Shown piece by piece: positions 7,951 through 19,876 of a stretch of DNA of 51,688 nt. The position numbers and the translations under genes are program-made. The notes beneath the pieces are model-generated. The model saw nothing but the letters and a program-made list of their open reading frames with translations. It did no database searches and was not told the origin of the DNA. How positions within the stretch are numbered: position 1 is the first letter of the stretch; each line of letters starts with the position of its first letter. The DNA is taken from assembly GCA_036554285.1 (NCBI GenBank), contig DATBNO010000052.1, forward strand, positions 1-51,688, written 5' to 3'. Origin of the DNA: JADGGM01 sp025449955. Its GTDB lineage: Bacteria; Gemmatimonadota; Gemmatimonadetes; Gemmatimonadales; Gemmatimonadaceae.

Positions 7951-8307
7951 ATGCGTCACCGGAAAGCGGGTCGGCAGCTGCGCCGTACCAGCGAGCAGAA
8001 GCTGGCCCTCATGCGCAACCTCGCGTCGTCGCTCATCGAGCACGGCGCGATCGAGACCACGGAAGCCAAGGCCAAGGAGCTGCGGCCGTTCGTCGAGCGC
8101 CTCATCACCAAGGCGAAGTCCGGCACGCTGCACGATCGGCGTCTCGCCGTGCGGCACATTCACAAGCGCGAGACCGCGGACAAGCTGTTCCAGGAAGTGG
8201 GTCCCAAGTTCAAGTCGCGCGCCGGCGGCTACACGCGGATCCTCAAGACGGGACATCGCAAGGGCGATGGCGCCGACATGGCGCGCATCGAGCTCATCGA
8301 GGGTTGA
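7951..8307 (+). CDS. rplQ: 50S ribosomal protein L17
   Basis: L17 is a large-subunit protein near the exit tunnel and normally closes the alpha operon. The 118-residue product begins MRHRKAGRQLRRTSEQKLAL and contains the family motif NLASSLIEHGAIETTEAKAKE. It ends with RILKTGHRKGDGADMARIEL. ATG follows rpoA by six bases with AAGGA upstream. Length is normal. Confidence 0.98.
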   Translation: MRHRKAGRQLRRTSEQKLALMRNLASSLIEHGAIETTEAKAKELRPFVERLITKAKSGTLHDRRLAVRHIHKRETADKLFQEVGPKFKSRAGGYTRILKTGHRKGDGADMARIELIEG

Positions 8308-8309
8308 CC

Positions 8310-8519
8310 ATGAATAAACGAGGATGCTACGTGTGCGGCAAAGGCGTTGCGTTCGGCAACAGCGTCTCGCACGCGAACAACAAGGTGCGCCGCGTCTGGA
8401 AGCCCAATCTTCAGGTGGCCCGGATTCTCATCGACGGGAAGCCCACCAAGATCCGCGTCTGTACGCGATGCCTGAACGCAGGCAAGATTCAACGTGCTCC
8501 CCGAGGCCAGGTCGCGTGA
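8310..8519 (+). CDS. rpmB: 50S ribosomal protein L28 (zinc-binding form)
   Basis: A 69-residue protein starting MNKRGCYVCGKGVAFGNSVS with the L28 hallmark SHANNKVRRVWKPNLQ. Cysteine pairs CYVC and CTRC mark the zinc-ribbon form. It starts 2 bases after rplQ and ends just before the operon's terminator, so it is the last gene of this ribosomal operon. rpmB is usually paired with rpmG elsewhere, so this position is uncommon. Confidence 0.94.
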   Translation: MNKRGCYVCGKGVAFGNSVSHANNKVRRVWKPNLQVARILIDGKPTKIRVCTRCLNAGKIQRAPRGQVA

Positions 8520-8547
8520 CCTCCGCGATGCCGCACGCGACGGTTCT

Positions 8548-8577
8548 GAGGGAGCTTCTCGTGAGGCTCCCTTTTTT
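8548..8577 (+). terminator. Intrinsic terminator of the ribosomal operon
   Basis: The stem GGGAGC (8550-8555) pairs with GCTCCC (8566-8571), extended by A-T and G-T pairs at the base, and is followed by TTTTTT (8572-8577). It lies 30 bases after the rpmB stop. This is the clearest rho-independent terminator in the window. Confidence 0.93.
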
Positions 8578-8610
8578 CTTGACGTCGAATCCCGATCCAC
8601 ACCGCGCCCC

Positions 8611-9576
8611 ATGCCGACCGCGCTGATCACCGGAATCACGGGCCAGGACGGCTCATATCTCGCCGAGCTGCTGCTCGCCAAGGGCTATCGCGTGTTCGGT
8701 GTCGTTAGGCGAAGCTCCACCACGCCGTACGAGCGGATCGCGCATCTCGTCGATCGCGTGGAGCTGTTGTCGGCCGACTTGCTCGACCAGCACTCGTTGG
8801 TCGACGCGCTCGCCGCCTGCGCGCCCGACGAGGTGTACAACCTGGCCGCGCAGAGCTTCGTGCAGACCTCGTGGAATCAGCCGGTCCTCACCGGCGAGTT
8901 CACCGGGTTGGGCGTGACGCGCGCGCTCGAGGCGGTGCGGAAGGCGGCGCCCCGCGCGCGCTTCTACCAGGCCAGCTCGAGCGAGATGTTCGGCAAGGTG
9001 GTCGAATCCCCACAGAGCGAAAACACGGCGTTCTATCCGCGCAGCCCGTACGGCGTGGCCAAAGTCTACGGCCACTGGATCACCGTGAACTACCGCGAGA
9101 GCTACGGCCTGTTCGCCGTGTCGGGCATCCTGTTCAATCACGAGAGTCCGCGGCGCGGCCTCGAGTTCGTTACGCGCAAGGTGACGGACGCCGTGGCGCG
9201 CATCAAGCTCGGCCTGGCGCACGAGGTTCGGTTAGGCAACCTCGATGCCCGGCGCGACTGGGGATTCGCCGGCGACTACGTGGACGCGATGTGGCGCATG
9301 CTGCAGCAGGATCGCGCCGAGGACTTCGTGATCGGCACCGGCCGCACCCACTCGGTGCGGCAGCTGTGCGAGGTCGCGTTCGGCGCCGCGGGCCTGGACT
9401 ACCGCGACTACGTGAAGCAGGACGAACGATTTTTCCGGCCGGCCGAGGTCGACCTCCTCGTCGCCGACCCGCAGAAGGCCAACACACAGTTAGGCTGGAA
9501 GCCGCACGTGTCATTCGAGGAATTGATTGCGATGATGGTGGACGCGGACCTCAAGCGTCATCGCGGCGCGCGCTGA
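8611..9576 (+). CDS. gmd: GDP-mannose 4,6-dehydratase
   Basis: Converts GDP-D-mannose to GDP-4-keto-6-deoxy-D-mannose, precursor of GDP-D-rhamnose, GDP-L-fucose and related sugars. The 321-residue extended SDR has the NADP loop ALITGITGQDGSYLAELLL, the RRSST stretch typical of GMD, the catalytic SSSEMFG and YGVAKVYGH (YxxxK), and the substrate region FNHESPRRGLEFVTRK. It is somewhat shorter than the ~345-370 of many GMDs. ATG 8611 is chosen because homology begins with it. The next gene starts 1 base after its stop and acts on its product. Confidence 0.95.
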   Translation: MPTALITGITGQDGSYLAELLLAKGYRVFGVVRRSSTTPYERIAHLVDRVELLSADLLDQHSLVDALAACAPDEVYNLAAQSFVQTSWNQPVLTGEFTGLGVTRALEAVRKAAPRARFYQASSSEMFGKVVESPQSENTAFYPRSPYGVAKVYGHWITVNYRESYGLFAVSGILFNHESPRRGLEFVTRKVTDAVARIKLGLAHEVRLGNLDARRDWGFAGDYVDAMWRMLQQDRAEDFVIGTGRTHSVRQLCEVAFGAAGLDYRDYVKQDERFFRPAEVDLLVADPQKANTQLGWKPHVSFEELIAMMVDADLKRHRGAR

Positions 9577-9577
9577 C

Positions 9578-10526
9578 GTGCGCGCGTTGGTGACGGGCGC
9601 GGCCGGCTTCGTTGGGCAGTGGCTCTGCGAGGCGTTGGTGTCGCGCGGCTGGGACGTATTCGGCGCGCGCCTGGGCGACGACGTGCCGGCGGGCCGATTG
9701 GGACCGCGGGAACTGGGCGCCATCCGATGGATCGACTGCGACGTGACCCACGCGGGCGCGATCGCCGCGGCGCTCGATGCCAGCACGCCCGATGTCGTGT
9801 TCCACCTCGCGGGCGTCGCGTTCGTCCCCGACGCCACGGCCGATCCCGCGGGCACGCTCGAGGTGAACGTCGTGGCCGCGGCCCGGTTGCTCTCCGCGAT
9901 CGGTGCCAGGCGCCGAGCCGGGACGCTCGACCCCGTCGTCCTCGTTGTCGGGAGCGGCGAGCAGTACGGGCGCCACGACGCCACGGAGCAACCCCTCGGG
10001 GAGCGCGCGGAGCAGCGGCCACTCAATCCGTATGCGGCGTCCAAGGCCGCGCAGGAAGTGATTGCACTCGCCGCGCATCGCGCGACAGGTGTGCGCGCGA
10101 TCGTCACGCGATCGTTCAACCACAGCGGAGCGGGGCAGGCCGACCGGTTTCTCATTCCGGCACTCGTGCGACGCGTGCGCGAGCTGCGCACCGGTTCGAG
10201 CAAACCGGGCGTTCTGTCCATGGGCACCACGTCGACGGTGCGCGATTTCCTGCATGTGGGCGACGTGATCGCCGCGTACATTGCGCTCGTGGAGAAGGGC
10301 GCGGCCGGCGAGGCGTACAACGTGGCGAGTGGAACCGGCGTGGCCGTCGACGCGGTCGCCCGCCGCGTGCTTGCTCTCATGGGCGTCGACGCGAAATTGG
10401 AGGTTGATCCCGCGCTCGTTCGTCCCGTCGAGGTGCCGATGCTGGTGGGTGACGCGCGCAAGCTGCGCGACACGACCGGGTGGGCGCCGCGGCTTTCTCT
10501 CGACACCATCATCGACGACGTGATTC

Positions 10527-10543
<17 letters not shown>
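9578..10543 (+). CDS. rmd: GDP-6-deoxy-4-keto-mannose reductase-like epimerase/dehydratase
   Basis: A 321-residue extended SDR with the N-terminal NAD(P) loop VTGAAGFVGQWL and the catalytic YAASKAAQE (YxxxK). Placement 1 base after gmd and similarity to RMD enzymes (SGEQYG, RSFNHSGAGQ, VRDFLHVGDV) suggest stereospecific reduction of GDP-4-keto-6-deoxymannose to GDP-D-rhamnose. A GDP-fucose synthase would also epimerise and has a different signature, but sequence alone does not fully exclude another product. GTG start at 9578. Its 3' end overlaps carB by 17 bases. Confidence 0.82.
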
Positions 10544-13775
<3,232 letters not shown>

Positions 13776-13812
13776 CGCCACAGGCGGACGACAACACGTT
13801 GTTCAGAGCAGG

Positions 13813-14006
13813 GAAGCGCGCGCGTGCTCGCGCGTGGGGAGCAGGGAACAGGGAACGGTCGGAAGGAGGTCACTGGCCTCGAACGAGAGGGCGTTGCCTA
13901 ACCCAAGTTCCTGTCGACCGACCGTCGGCACGCGCGATTGTGATGGCGTTTTTGTCCCCGTTCCCTGTTCCCTCATCCCTAAGCGAGCGCCAGCGCGCGC
14001 TTCCCC
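13813..14006. repeat. Interspersed inverted-repeat element, copy A
   Basis: This ~194-base element fills most of the carB-DegT spacer. The left arm (13813-13860) reads GGGAAGCGCGCG..., then GGGGAGCAGGGAACAGGGAA. The right arm (13957-14006) is its imperfect reverse complement: CCCCGTTCCCTGTTCCCT... ending GCGCGCGCTTCCCC. The centre is unrelated to that of copy B (32500-32661), except that both right arms contain the junction TCCCTAAGCG. The arms, not the centre, are conserved, as in palindromic REP or MITE-like elements. A GCCTAAC word sits in the centre at 13896. Confidence 0.75.
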
Positions 14007-14032
14007 GTTTCTCGAACCTCTGCTGATTCTCC

Positions 14033-15145
14033 ATGCCCGTTCCCTTGCTCGATCTCCGGGCTCAGCACGCGCAGATCAAGGACGAAGTCGTGCGCGCGAT
14101 GCTGCAAGTCGTGGACGATCAATTGTTCATTCTCGGCCAGCCGGTGGAGCGCCTCGAGCGCGCGGTGGCCGCGCTCTCGCACACGCGCTTCGCGATCGGG
14201 TGCGCGAGCGGCACCGATGCGTTGTTGTTGGCACTGCGTGCACTCGACATCGGCCACGGCGACGAAGTGGTCACCACGCCGTTCACGTTCTTCGCGACCG
14301 CGGGCACGATCCACAACGTGGGCGCCACGCCGGTCTTCGCGGACATCGATCCGTCGACGTTCAACATGTCCACGGCCCACGCGGCCGCGGTCGTGACGTC
14401 GCGCACGAAGGCCGTCGTGCCGGTGGATCTGTTCGGCCAGATGGCGCGCCTCGAGGAGCTGTCGGCGGCGCTGCCTAACGTACCGCTCATCGAGGACGCC
14501 GCGCAGACGATCGGCGCGCGGCGCACCATCGACGGCGAGTGGGTGATGGCCGGCGAGCGCGCGACGATCGGTACGTTCAGCTTCTTTCCGTCCAAGAATC
14601 TCGGCGGGTACGGCGACGGCGGGATGATGGTGACGCAGGACGATGCGATCGCGACGCGGCTCAAGCGGCTGCGCGTGCATGGCGGTGCCACGCAGTACTT
14701 CCACGACGAAGTGGGCTACAACAGCCGCCTCGACTCGCTGCAGGCGGCAGTGCTCGAAGCGAAGCTGCCACACCTCGCCGACTGGAGCCGCGCGCGACGC
14801 GAGCACGCCGCGTACTACGATCGCGCGTTCGCCGACGTGCCCGAGGTCCGCACGCCGACGATCGATGCAGGCAACGAGTCGATCTACAATCAGTACACGG
14901 TCCGTGCCGACCGTCGCGACGCATTGCAAGCGTCGCTCAAGTCCAAGGGCATCGGCTCGGCGGTTTACTATCCGCTGCCGCTCCACCTGCAGCCGTGCTT
15001 CGCGTATCTCGGATACCGCGAAGGCAGCTGCCCCGAATCCGAGAAGGCGGCGCGCGAGGTGTTGTCGCTGCCGGTCTATCCGGAGCTCATCCGGACGCAA
15101 CAGGATGAAGTGATTGGCGCCGTGCGCGCATTCTATGGCCACTGA
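14033..15145 (+). CDS. DegT/DnrJ/EryC1/StrS-family sugar aminotransferase
   Basis: A 370-residue PLP enzyme that transaminates keto groups of nucleotide-linked sugars. Motifs in order: VPLLDLRAQHAQIKDEV, GCASGTDALLLALRALDIG, TTPFTFFATAGTI, IEDAAQTIGA, and FFPSKNLGGYGDGG with PLP-binding Lys188. The C-terminal part YNQYTVRA ... VYYPLPLHLQPCF is family-typical. The following gene is a 4,6-dehydratase that would supply its 4-keto substrate. They overlap by 11 bases, so a joint role in making an amino-deoxy sugar such as a UDP-bacillosamine- or QuiNAc4N-type residue is likely. The exact sugar cannot be read from sequence. Confidence 0.93.
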   Translation: MPVPLLDLRAQHAQIKDEVVRAMLQVVDDQLFILGQPVERLERAVAALSHTRFAIGCASGTDALLLALRALDIGHGDEVVTTPFTFFATAGTIHNVGATPVFADIDPSTFNMSTAHAAAVVTSRTKAVVPVDLFGQMARLEELSAALPNVPLIEDAAQTIGARRTIDGEWVMAGERATIGTFSFFPSKNLGGYGDGGMMVTQDDAIATRLKRLRVHGGATQYFHDEVGYNSRLDSLQAAVLEAKLPHLADWSRARREHAAYYDRAFADVPEVRTPTIDAGNESIYNQYTVRADRRDALQASLKSKGIGSAVYYPLPLHLQPCFAYLGYREGSCPESEKAAREVLSLPVYPELIRTQQDEVIGAVRAFYGH

Positions 15146-17093
15146 CCCGCTGCGCGGCGCACGTCCGACGGCGGGGCAGCGCCTCTTCGCCGGGTTGACC
15201 ACGTTGGTCTTCCGGCACCGGCGCATCGTGGTGTTCACGATGCACCTGGTGTTGGTGCTCGCCAGCTACACGCTGGCGTTCCTCCTGCGCTTCGACCGGA
15301 TGATCCCGACGGCATTCCGGTCGATTTTCGTGATCACGCTCGGGCCGCTGCTCATCTTCCGGTTAGGCGCGTTCGCGTTCTACCGGCTGTACAGCGGATG
15401 GTGGCGGTACGTCGGCATGCGCGACATGGTCGCGCTGATCAAGGCGATCGCCATCAGCAGCGCGCTGTTCACGGCGTTGCTCGTCTTCACCGGACAAGCC
15501 TACCAGTTCCCGCGCTCGGTGATCGTGATCGACGCGGCGCTGACGCTGCTCTTCATCGGCGGCGTCCGGTTCACGCTGCGCGCGGTGCGCGAGAACCGGC
15601 GTCCGAAGGCCGGCGGCCCGCGCCTCAGGCGCGTGCTCATCATCGGCGCCGGCGACGCGGGCGAGTTGTTGCTGCGCGAGATGCACAACAACCAGGGCCT
15701 GGGCTACGTGCCGGTCGGCTTCGTGGACGACGACGTCCGGAAAACCGGATTCTACATCCACGGCGTGCCGGTGCTCGGCACCACCGAGTCGTTAGGCACG
15801 CTGCTCGAGACGCATCCGGCGGACGAGCTGATCATCGCGATCCCCTCGGCCGCGCGCGAGCAGATCCAGACGATCGTCAATCGCTGCCTGGCGACGCGCG
15901 TGCCGTTCAAGATTCTGCCGGCGATCGCGGCGTTGTCCGGCCGCGTGCAGATGAGCCAGGTGCGTCCGGTACGCGTGGAAGACCTGCTCGGCCGCGATCC
16001 GGTGGATTTGGATTCCGCCGTCGTGCGGGCGGAGATCGCGGGCCGCCGCGTGCTCATCACCGGAGCGGGCGGCTCGATCGGCGGGGAGCTGGCGCGGCAG
16101 ATCGCGACCTTCGATCCCGCGTCGCTCACGCTCCTGGAACGCTCGGAGAACGCGCTCTTCCTCATCGAGCAGGAGCTCAAGCGCAAGCATCCGGCCTTGG
16201 ACGTGCGTCCTGCGATCTGCGACATCTGCGAGACATCCGATGTCACGCGGCTCTTCCGCGAGATGCGCCCGGAGATCGTCTATCACGCCGCCGCATTCAA
16301 GCACGTGCCGATGATGGAGGCGCACGTGTGCCAGGCCGTCGAGAACAACGTGTTCGGCACGCGCAACGTCGCCGAAGCCGCCATGCAGTACGGTGCGACG
16401 TTCGTCCTGATCTCGACCGACAAGGCCGTGAGTCCGACGAACATCATGGGTGCCACGAAGCGCTTGGCCGAGCAGCTCGTGCTGTCGTTGGCCGACGCGC
16501 GCACGCACCATTTCGTGGCCGTGCGGTTCGGCAACGTGTTAGGCAGCAACGGCAGCGTGGTGCCGCTGTTCAGCGAGCAGATCGCCGACGGCGGACCGGT
16601 CACGGTCACGCACCCGGAGGCGACGCGCTACTTCATGACCATCCCCGAGGCGGTGCAGCTGGTGTTGCAAGCCTCGGCGCTCGAGGAAGCGCGCGATCGG
16701 ATCGTGATGCTCGAGATGGGGCATCCGGTCAAGATCGTGGATCTGGCGCGCAACCTCATCCGGTTGTCGGGACTCGAGCCCGACACCGACATTCCGATCG
16801 TGTTCACCGGGCTGCGCCCGGGTGAAAAGCTGCACGAGCAGCTCACATCGGAGACGGAAGAGACGATCCCGACGCGGTTCGAGAAGATCCGCATCGTGAA
16901 GACCGGCTCATCGCGCCCGTTGGACCATCAGTTAGGCCATCTCTGGGATCTCGTCGTGGCGCGCGACGAGCGAGGCATCGTGCGCAAGCTGCAGGAATTG
17001 GTGCCGGAGTTCTCGCCGCAGGCGGCGCTCATCGCGCGCCTTCGCGAGCGCGTCGCGGCGCCGGAACCGCGTCAGTTCACCAAAGGAGCCTGA
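15135..17093 (+). CDS. Membrane-bound nucleotide-sugar 4,6-dehydratase (WbpM/PglF/CapD family)
   Basis: A 652-residue inner-membrane protein. Four N-terminal helices span about residues 25-150 (including VVFTMHLVLVLASYTLAFLL). A CoA-binding-like Rossmann domain follows (VLIIGAGDAGELLLREM, about 165-280). The C-terminal SDR domain (from about 300) has ITGAGGSIGGELARQ and STDKAVSPTNIMGATKR, where Met replaces the usual Tyr (SMK triad), as in long WbpM/PglF enzymes. These convert UDP-GlcNAc to the UDP-4-keto-6-deoxy sugar that starts amino-sugar pathways for capsules, O-antigen or glycoproteins. ATG 15135 is chosen over an in-frame upstream start because it opens MATDPLRGARPT near the DegT stop. 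Confidence 0.93.
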   Translation: MATDPLRGARPTAGQRLFAGLTTLVFRHRRIVVFTMHLVLVLASYTLAFLLRFDRMIPTAFRSIFVITLGPLLIFRLGAFAFYRLYSGWWRYVGMRDMVALIKAIAISSALFTALLVFTGQAYQFPRSVIVIDAALTLLFIGGVRFTLRAVRENRRPKAGGPRLRRVLIIGAGDAGELLLREMHNNQGLGYVPVGFVDDDVRKTGFYIHGVPVLGTTESLGTLLETHPADELIIAIPSAAREQIQTIVNRCLATRVPFKILPAIAALSGRVQMSQVRPVRVEDLLGRDPVDLDSAVVRAEIAGRRVLITGAGGSIGGELARQIATFDPASLTLLERSENALFLIEQELKRKHPALDVRPAICDICETSDVTRLFREMRPEIVYHAAAFKHVPMMEAHVCQAVENNVFGTRNVAEAAMQYGATFVLISTDKAVSPTNIMGATKRLAEQLVLSLADARTHHFVAVRFGNVLGSNGSVVPLFSEQIADGGPVTVTHPEATRYFMTIPEAVQLVLQASALEEARDRIVMLEMGHPVKIVDLARNLIRLSGLEPDTDIPIVFTGLRPGEKLHEQLTSETEETIPTRFEKIRIVKTGSSRPLDHQLGHLWDLVVARDERGIVRKLQELVPEFSPQAALIARLRERVAAPEPRQFTKGA

Positions 17094-17104
17094 CGATTCG
17101 CGCC

Positions 17105-18721
17105 GTGATCGTAGTCGCCGCCGGTGTGCTTTTCGCCGCCGTCGGCAGTGCGCGTGTGGCCGCCGCGCAGCATCCGTTAGTCACACTGCCCCTCGACGAT
17201 CCGGCCTACGCGCAGTTGGACGGCCTCGTCCAGCTCGGCTGTGGAGCCGCGCGCATCTCGGCCTACCGGCCGTTCATGGTGAAGGATGTGCGCTCGGCCT
17301 TGCGCGCCGCCAAAGCCGAGTCGATGTGCAGCGGCCGGATCCTCGACGCGCTCGCGTCGCGCTTCCTCGCCGACAGCGTTACCTCGGACTCGGCGGCCGA
17401 CGCCAAGGCGTATCGCGTTCGCTTCGGCGGCCTCGCCTCGCTGCAAGGGACCGGACTCCACGGCGGCGAGATCGACCCGTTGTGGGACAACATTCGCCCG
17501 ACGTCGGAGGGCACACCGACTGCGGTCGGCACGGCGCGCCTGCGCCTCACCTTCGACGGCGGGCCTAACGTCGTGCTGGTGAGCGAGGCGTACGGCGAAA
17601 CCGACAGCCGTAACGATCCGACGGTGCGGGCGAACCAGTTCCGCAAGACGTCGGGCGTGATCGACTTCAGCGACGCGTACGCGTCGGGCAAATTGGGGCC
17701 GCTCGTGTTGTCCGTTGGGCGGGGACGCGAGGCCTGGGTCGGCGACGGCACCGAATCGATGGTGCTCTCGGCAAACGGTCCGGCGCTCGACAAGATCACG
17801 CTCACGGCGCAGTGGGCGAAGTTCGAGTTCAAGTCGCTGGTCGCGTCGCTCAACGACGTGACGCTCACGCCGTCGGTGGACGGTACGCCGGACAGCCTCG
17901 GGACGCAGCGGTATCATCGCATGATGGTCGCGCATGCGCTTACGTGGCGTCCGTCGCACAAGGTCGAGCTCACGGTTGGCGAGACCGCGCTCATTCCGCG
18001 GCAGGGCGGAGGCGTCGCGCTCAACTTCGTGAACCCGCTCATGGTGTTTCAGGTCACGCAGAACGACAAGTCTGGCGACATCAGCCAAGAAGGCAACGTC
18101 AATCTCACCGCGTTCGGATCGGTGCGTGCCAACCTCGACCGCTTTTCGCTACAGGGCGATCTCCTCATCGATGACATCCAGATCGATGCGCAGGATCGGA
18201 AGAACTTCCCGGACCTGTTCGGGTGGAACGTGCGCGGCACCTATGCGCTCACGCTGCCAATCCCCACGAATATCGGGCTCCAGTATCGCCGCGTGAGCAG
18301 CTTCACCTATCTCGAGTCGTTCTATACGGCCACGTGGCAACAGTACGATCAGCCGGTGGGCTCCGAGTTGGGCCCCGACGCGGACATGGCCCGCGCGTTC
18401 GCCGATGTGTGGCCGTCGGGCCGATTGCACTTCTCGGCCGGAATCGCGAAATGGCGCCGCGGCGATCAGCGAATCAACACGCGCCCGACGCCTAACCGAT
18501 TCGGCCACGCCGGCGACCCGTTCCCGTTCGCCAGCGGCGACACGCCCGATGTGCAGAGCGCGTGGATGGGCGACGCGTCGGTGCAGTGGCTCGACCCCAT
18601 CGTGCCGCTCACGCTCGAGGTGCAGGCGGCGCGCGTGGATAACGTGAACAACGTGGCGACTCCGGCCGCGACGTACGCCCGGGTGCAGCTCGTAGCGACG
18701 TACCGCTTCCGGTACCCTTGA
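17105..18721 (+). CDS. Wzi-like outer-membrane beta-barrel (capsule assembly family)
   Basis: A 538-residue secreted protein with a signal peptide ending near VAAAQ (residues 1-22). Wzi-type proteins attach capsular polysaccharide to the cell surface. Supporting marks are the N-terminal helical region, a long run of alternating strand-like segments (TLTAQWAKFEFKSLVASL, RGTYALTLPIPTNIGLQYRR) and a C-terminal aromatic barrel signal VATYRFRYP. FVNPLMVFQ and GREAWVGDGTESM resemble Wzi-family stretches, but overall I recognise the family only moderately. It follows the dehydratase by 11 bases, so it likely serves the same surface polysaccharide. GTG start. Confidence 0.7.
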   Translation: MIVVAAGVLFAAVGSARVAAAQHPLVTLPLDDPAYAQLDGLVQLGCGAARISAYRPFMVKDVRSALRAAKAESMCSGRILDALASRFLADSVTSDSAADAKAYRVRFGGLASLQGTGLHGGEIDPLWDNIRPTSEGTPTAVGTARLRLTFDGGPNVVLVSEAYGETDSRNDPTVRANQFRKTSGVIDFSDAYASGKLGPLVLSVGRGREAWVGDGTESMVLSANGPALDKITLTAQWAKFEFKSLVASLNDVTLTPSVDGTPDSLGTQRYHRMMVAHALTWRPSHKVELTVGETALIPRQGGGVALNFVNPLMVFQVTQNDKSGDISQEGNVNLTAFGSVRANLDRFSLQGDLLIDDIQIDAQDRKNFPDLFGWNVRGTYALTLPIPTNIGLQYRRVSSFTYLESFYTATWQQYDQPVGSELGPDADMARAFADVWPSGRLHFSAGIAKWRRGDQRINTRPTPNRFGHAGDPFPFASGDTPDVQSAWMGDASVQWLDPIVPLTLEVQAARVDNVNNVATPAATYARVQLVATYRFRYP

Positions 18722-18724
18722 CGC

Positions 18725-19876
18725 ATGCAGCCGCGAGCAGCGAACGCGCGCACGCTCGGCGTGCCGTGGCACATTCCCGTCGTCCTGTTCGCCTCGCTGT
18801 GCGTGATCATCGGAGTGATCTGGGACATCTCGTGGCATAGCACGATCGGCCGCGACACGTTCTGGACGCCGGCCCACATGGCGATTTATTTGGGCGGGCT
18901 CGTGGCCGGTGTGTCGTGCGGGTGGTTGGTGCTCTCCACCACCTTCTCCCGTGTCGCCGGCGCTCATGACGACACGGTGCGCTTCTGGCGATTCTTTCAC
19001 GCGCCGCTCGGCGCGTGGGTGTGCATCTGGGGCACGTTCGCGATGCTCACCTCGGCGCCGTTCGACAACTGGTGGCACAACGCGTACGGACTCGACGTCC
19101 AGATTCTGAGTCCGCCGCACACGGTGCTGGCGTTAGGCATCGCGGCCGTGCAGTTGGGCGCGTTGCTCATGACGCTGGCGCTCCAGAACCGCGCCGGCGC
19201 CGGCGAGGCGCCGCGGTATCGGTTGCTGTACGCCGCCGCGGCGGGCGTGCTGTTCCTCAATGCCACGATCATGACCACGGAGTATCACCGCCGCGCGTTG
19301 ATGCACGCGCCGGTGTTCTACGTCGTGGCGTGCACGGTGTTCCCGCTCTATCTGGTGATGCTCGCGCGTGGATCGCGACTCAGGTGGCCCACGACATCGG
19401 TGGCCGCGGTGTACACCGTGGTGATGCTGGCGATGGTGTGGATCCTGCCGCTGTTCCCGGCCACGCCCCGGTTAGGCCCGATCTATCAGACCGTGACGCA
19501 CATGGTGCCGCCGGATTTTCCCCTGTTGCTGATCGTGCCGGCGCTGGTGCTCGACCTGATTTTCCAGCGGGCGCCGCAGACCCTCCATGGGTGGCGGTTG
19601 GCCGGGCTCCTCGGCGCCGCGTTCCTCATCGTGTTTTTCGCCACGCAATGGACGTTTGCGTATTTTCTGAACTCGCACGCGTCCGAGAACTGGGTGTTCG
19701 CCACCGACAACTATTTCTACGGCCTGCCGAAGACGACGCTTGCCTATCGCCACGCCTTTCCGCCCCTGCACGCTGGCGCGCTCGTGCGCGGGTTGGCGCT
19801 CGCCCTGGTGCTCTCGGTGGTGTCGTCGCGAGTCGGCTTGGCGTTCGGCGATTGGCTGCGGCAGGTGAAGCGGTGA
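18725..19876 (+). CDS. Polytopic membrane protein of unknown function
   Basis: A 383-residue integral membrane protein with about ten hydrophobic helices (for example IPVVLFASLCVIIGVIWDI, AAVYTVVMLAMVWILPLF). Conserved-looking polar residues lie near the helices: DISWHSTIGRDTFWTPAH, WWHNAYGLDVQILSPPHT, MTTEYHRRALMHAP. Several histidines are placed as metal or heme ligands would be. I do not recognise the family. It is coupled to the next gene by a GTGA overlap, so the two probably act together. It starts 3 bases after the Wzi-like gene, so it may share that transcript despite having no clear capsule role. Confidence 0.8.
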   Translation: MQPRAANARTLGVPWHIPVVLFASLCVIIGVIWDISWHSTIGRDTFWTPAHMAIYLGGLVAGVSCGWLVLSTTFSRVAGAHDDTVRFWRFFHAPLGAWVCIWGTFAMLTSAPFDNWWHNAYGLDVQILSPPHTVLALGIAAVQLGALLMTLALQNRAGAGEAPRYRLLYAAAAGVLFLNATIMTTEYHRRALMHAPVFYVVACTVFPLYLVMLARGSRLRWPTTSVAAVYTVVMLAMVWILPLFPATPRLGPIYQTVTHMVPPDFPLLLIVPALVLDLIFQRAPQTLHGWRLAGLLGAAFLIVFFATQWTFAYFLNSHASENWVFATDNYFYGLPKTTLAYRHAFPPLHAGALVRGLALALVLSVVSSRVGLAFGDWLRQVKR

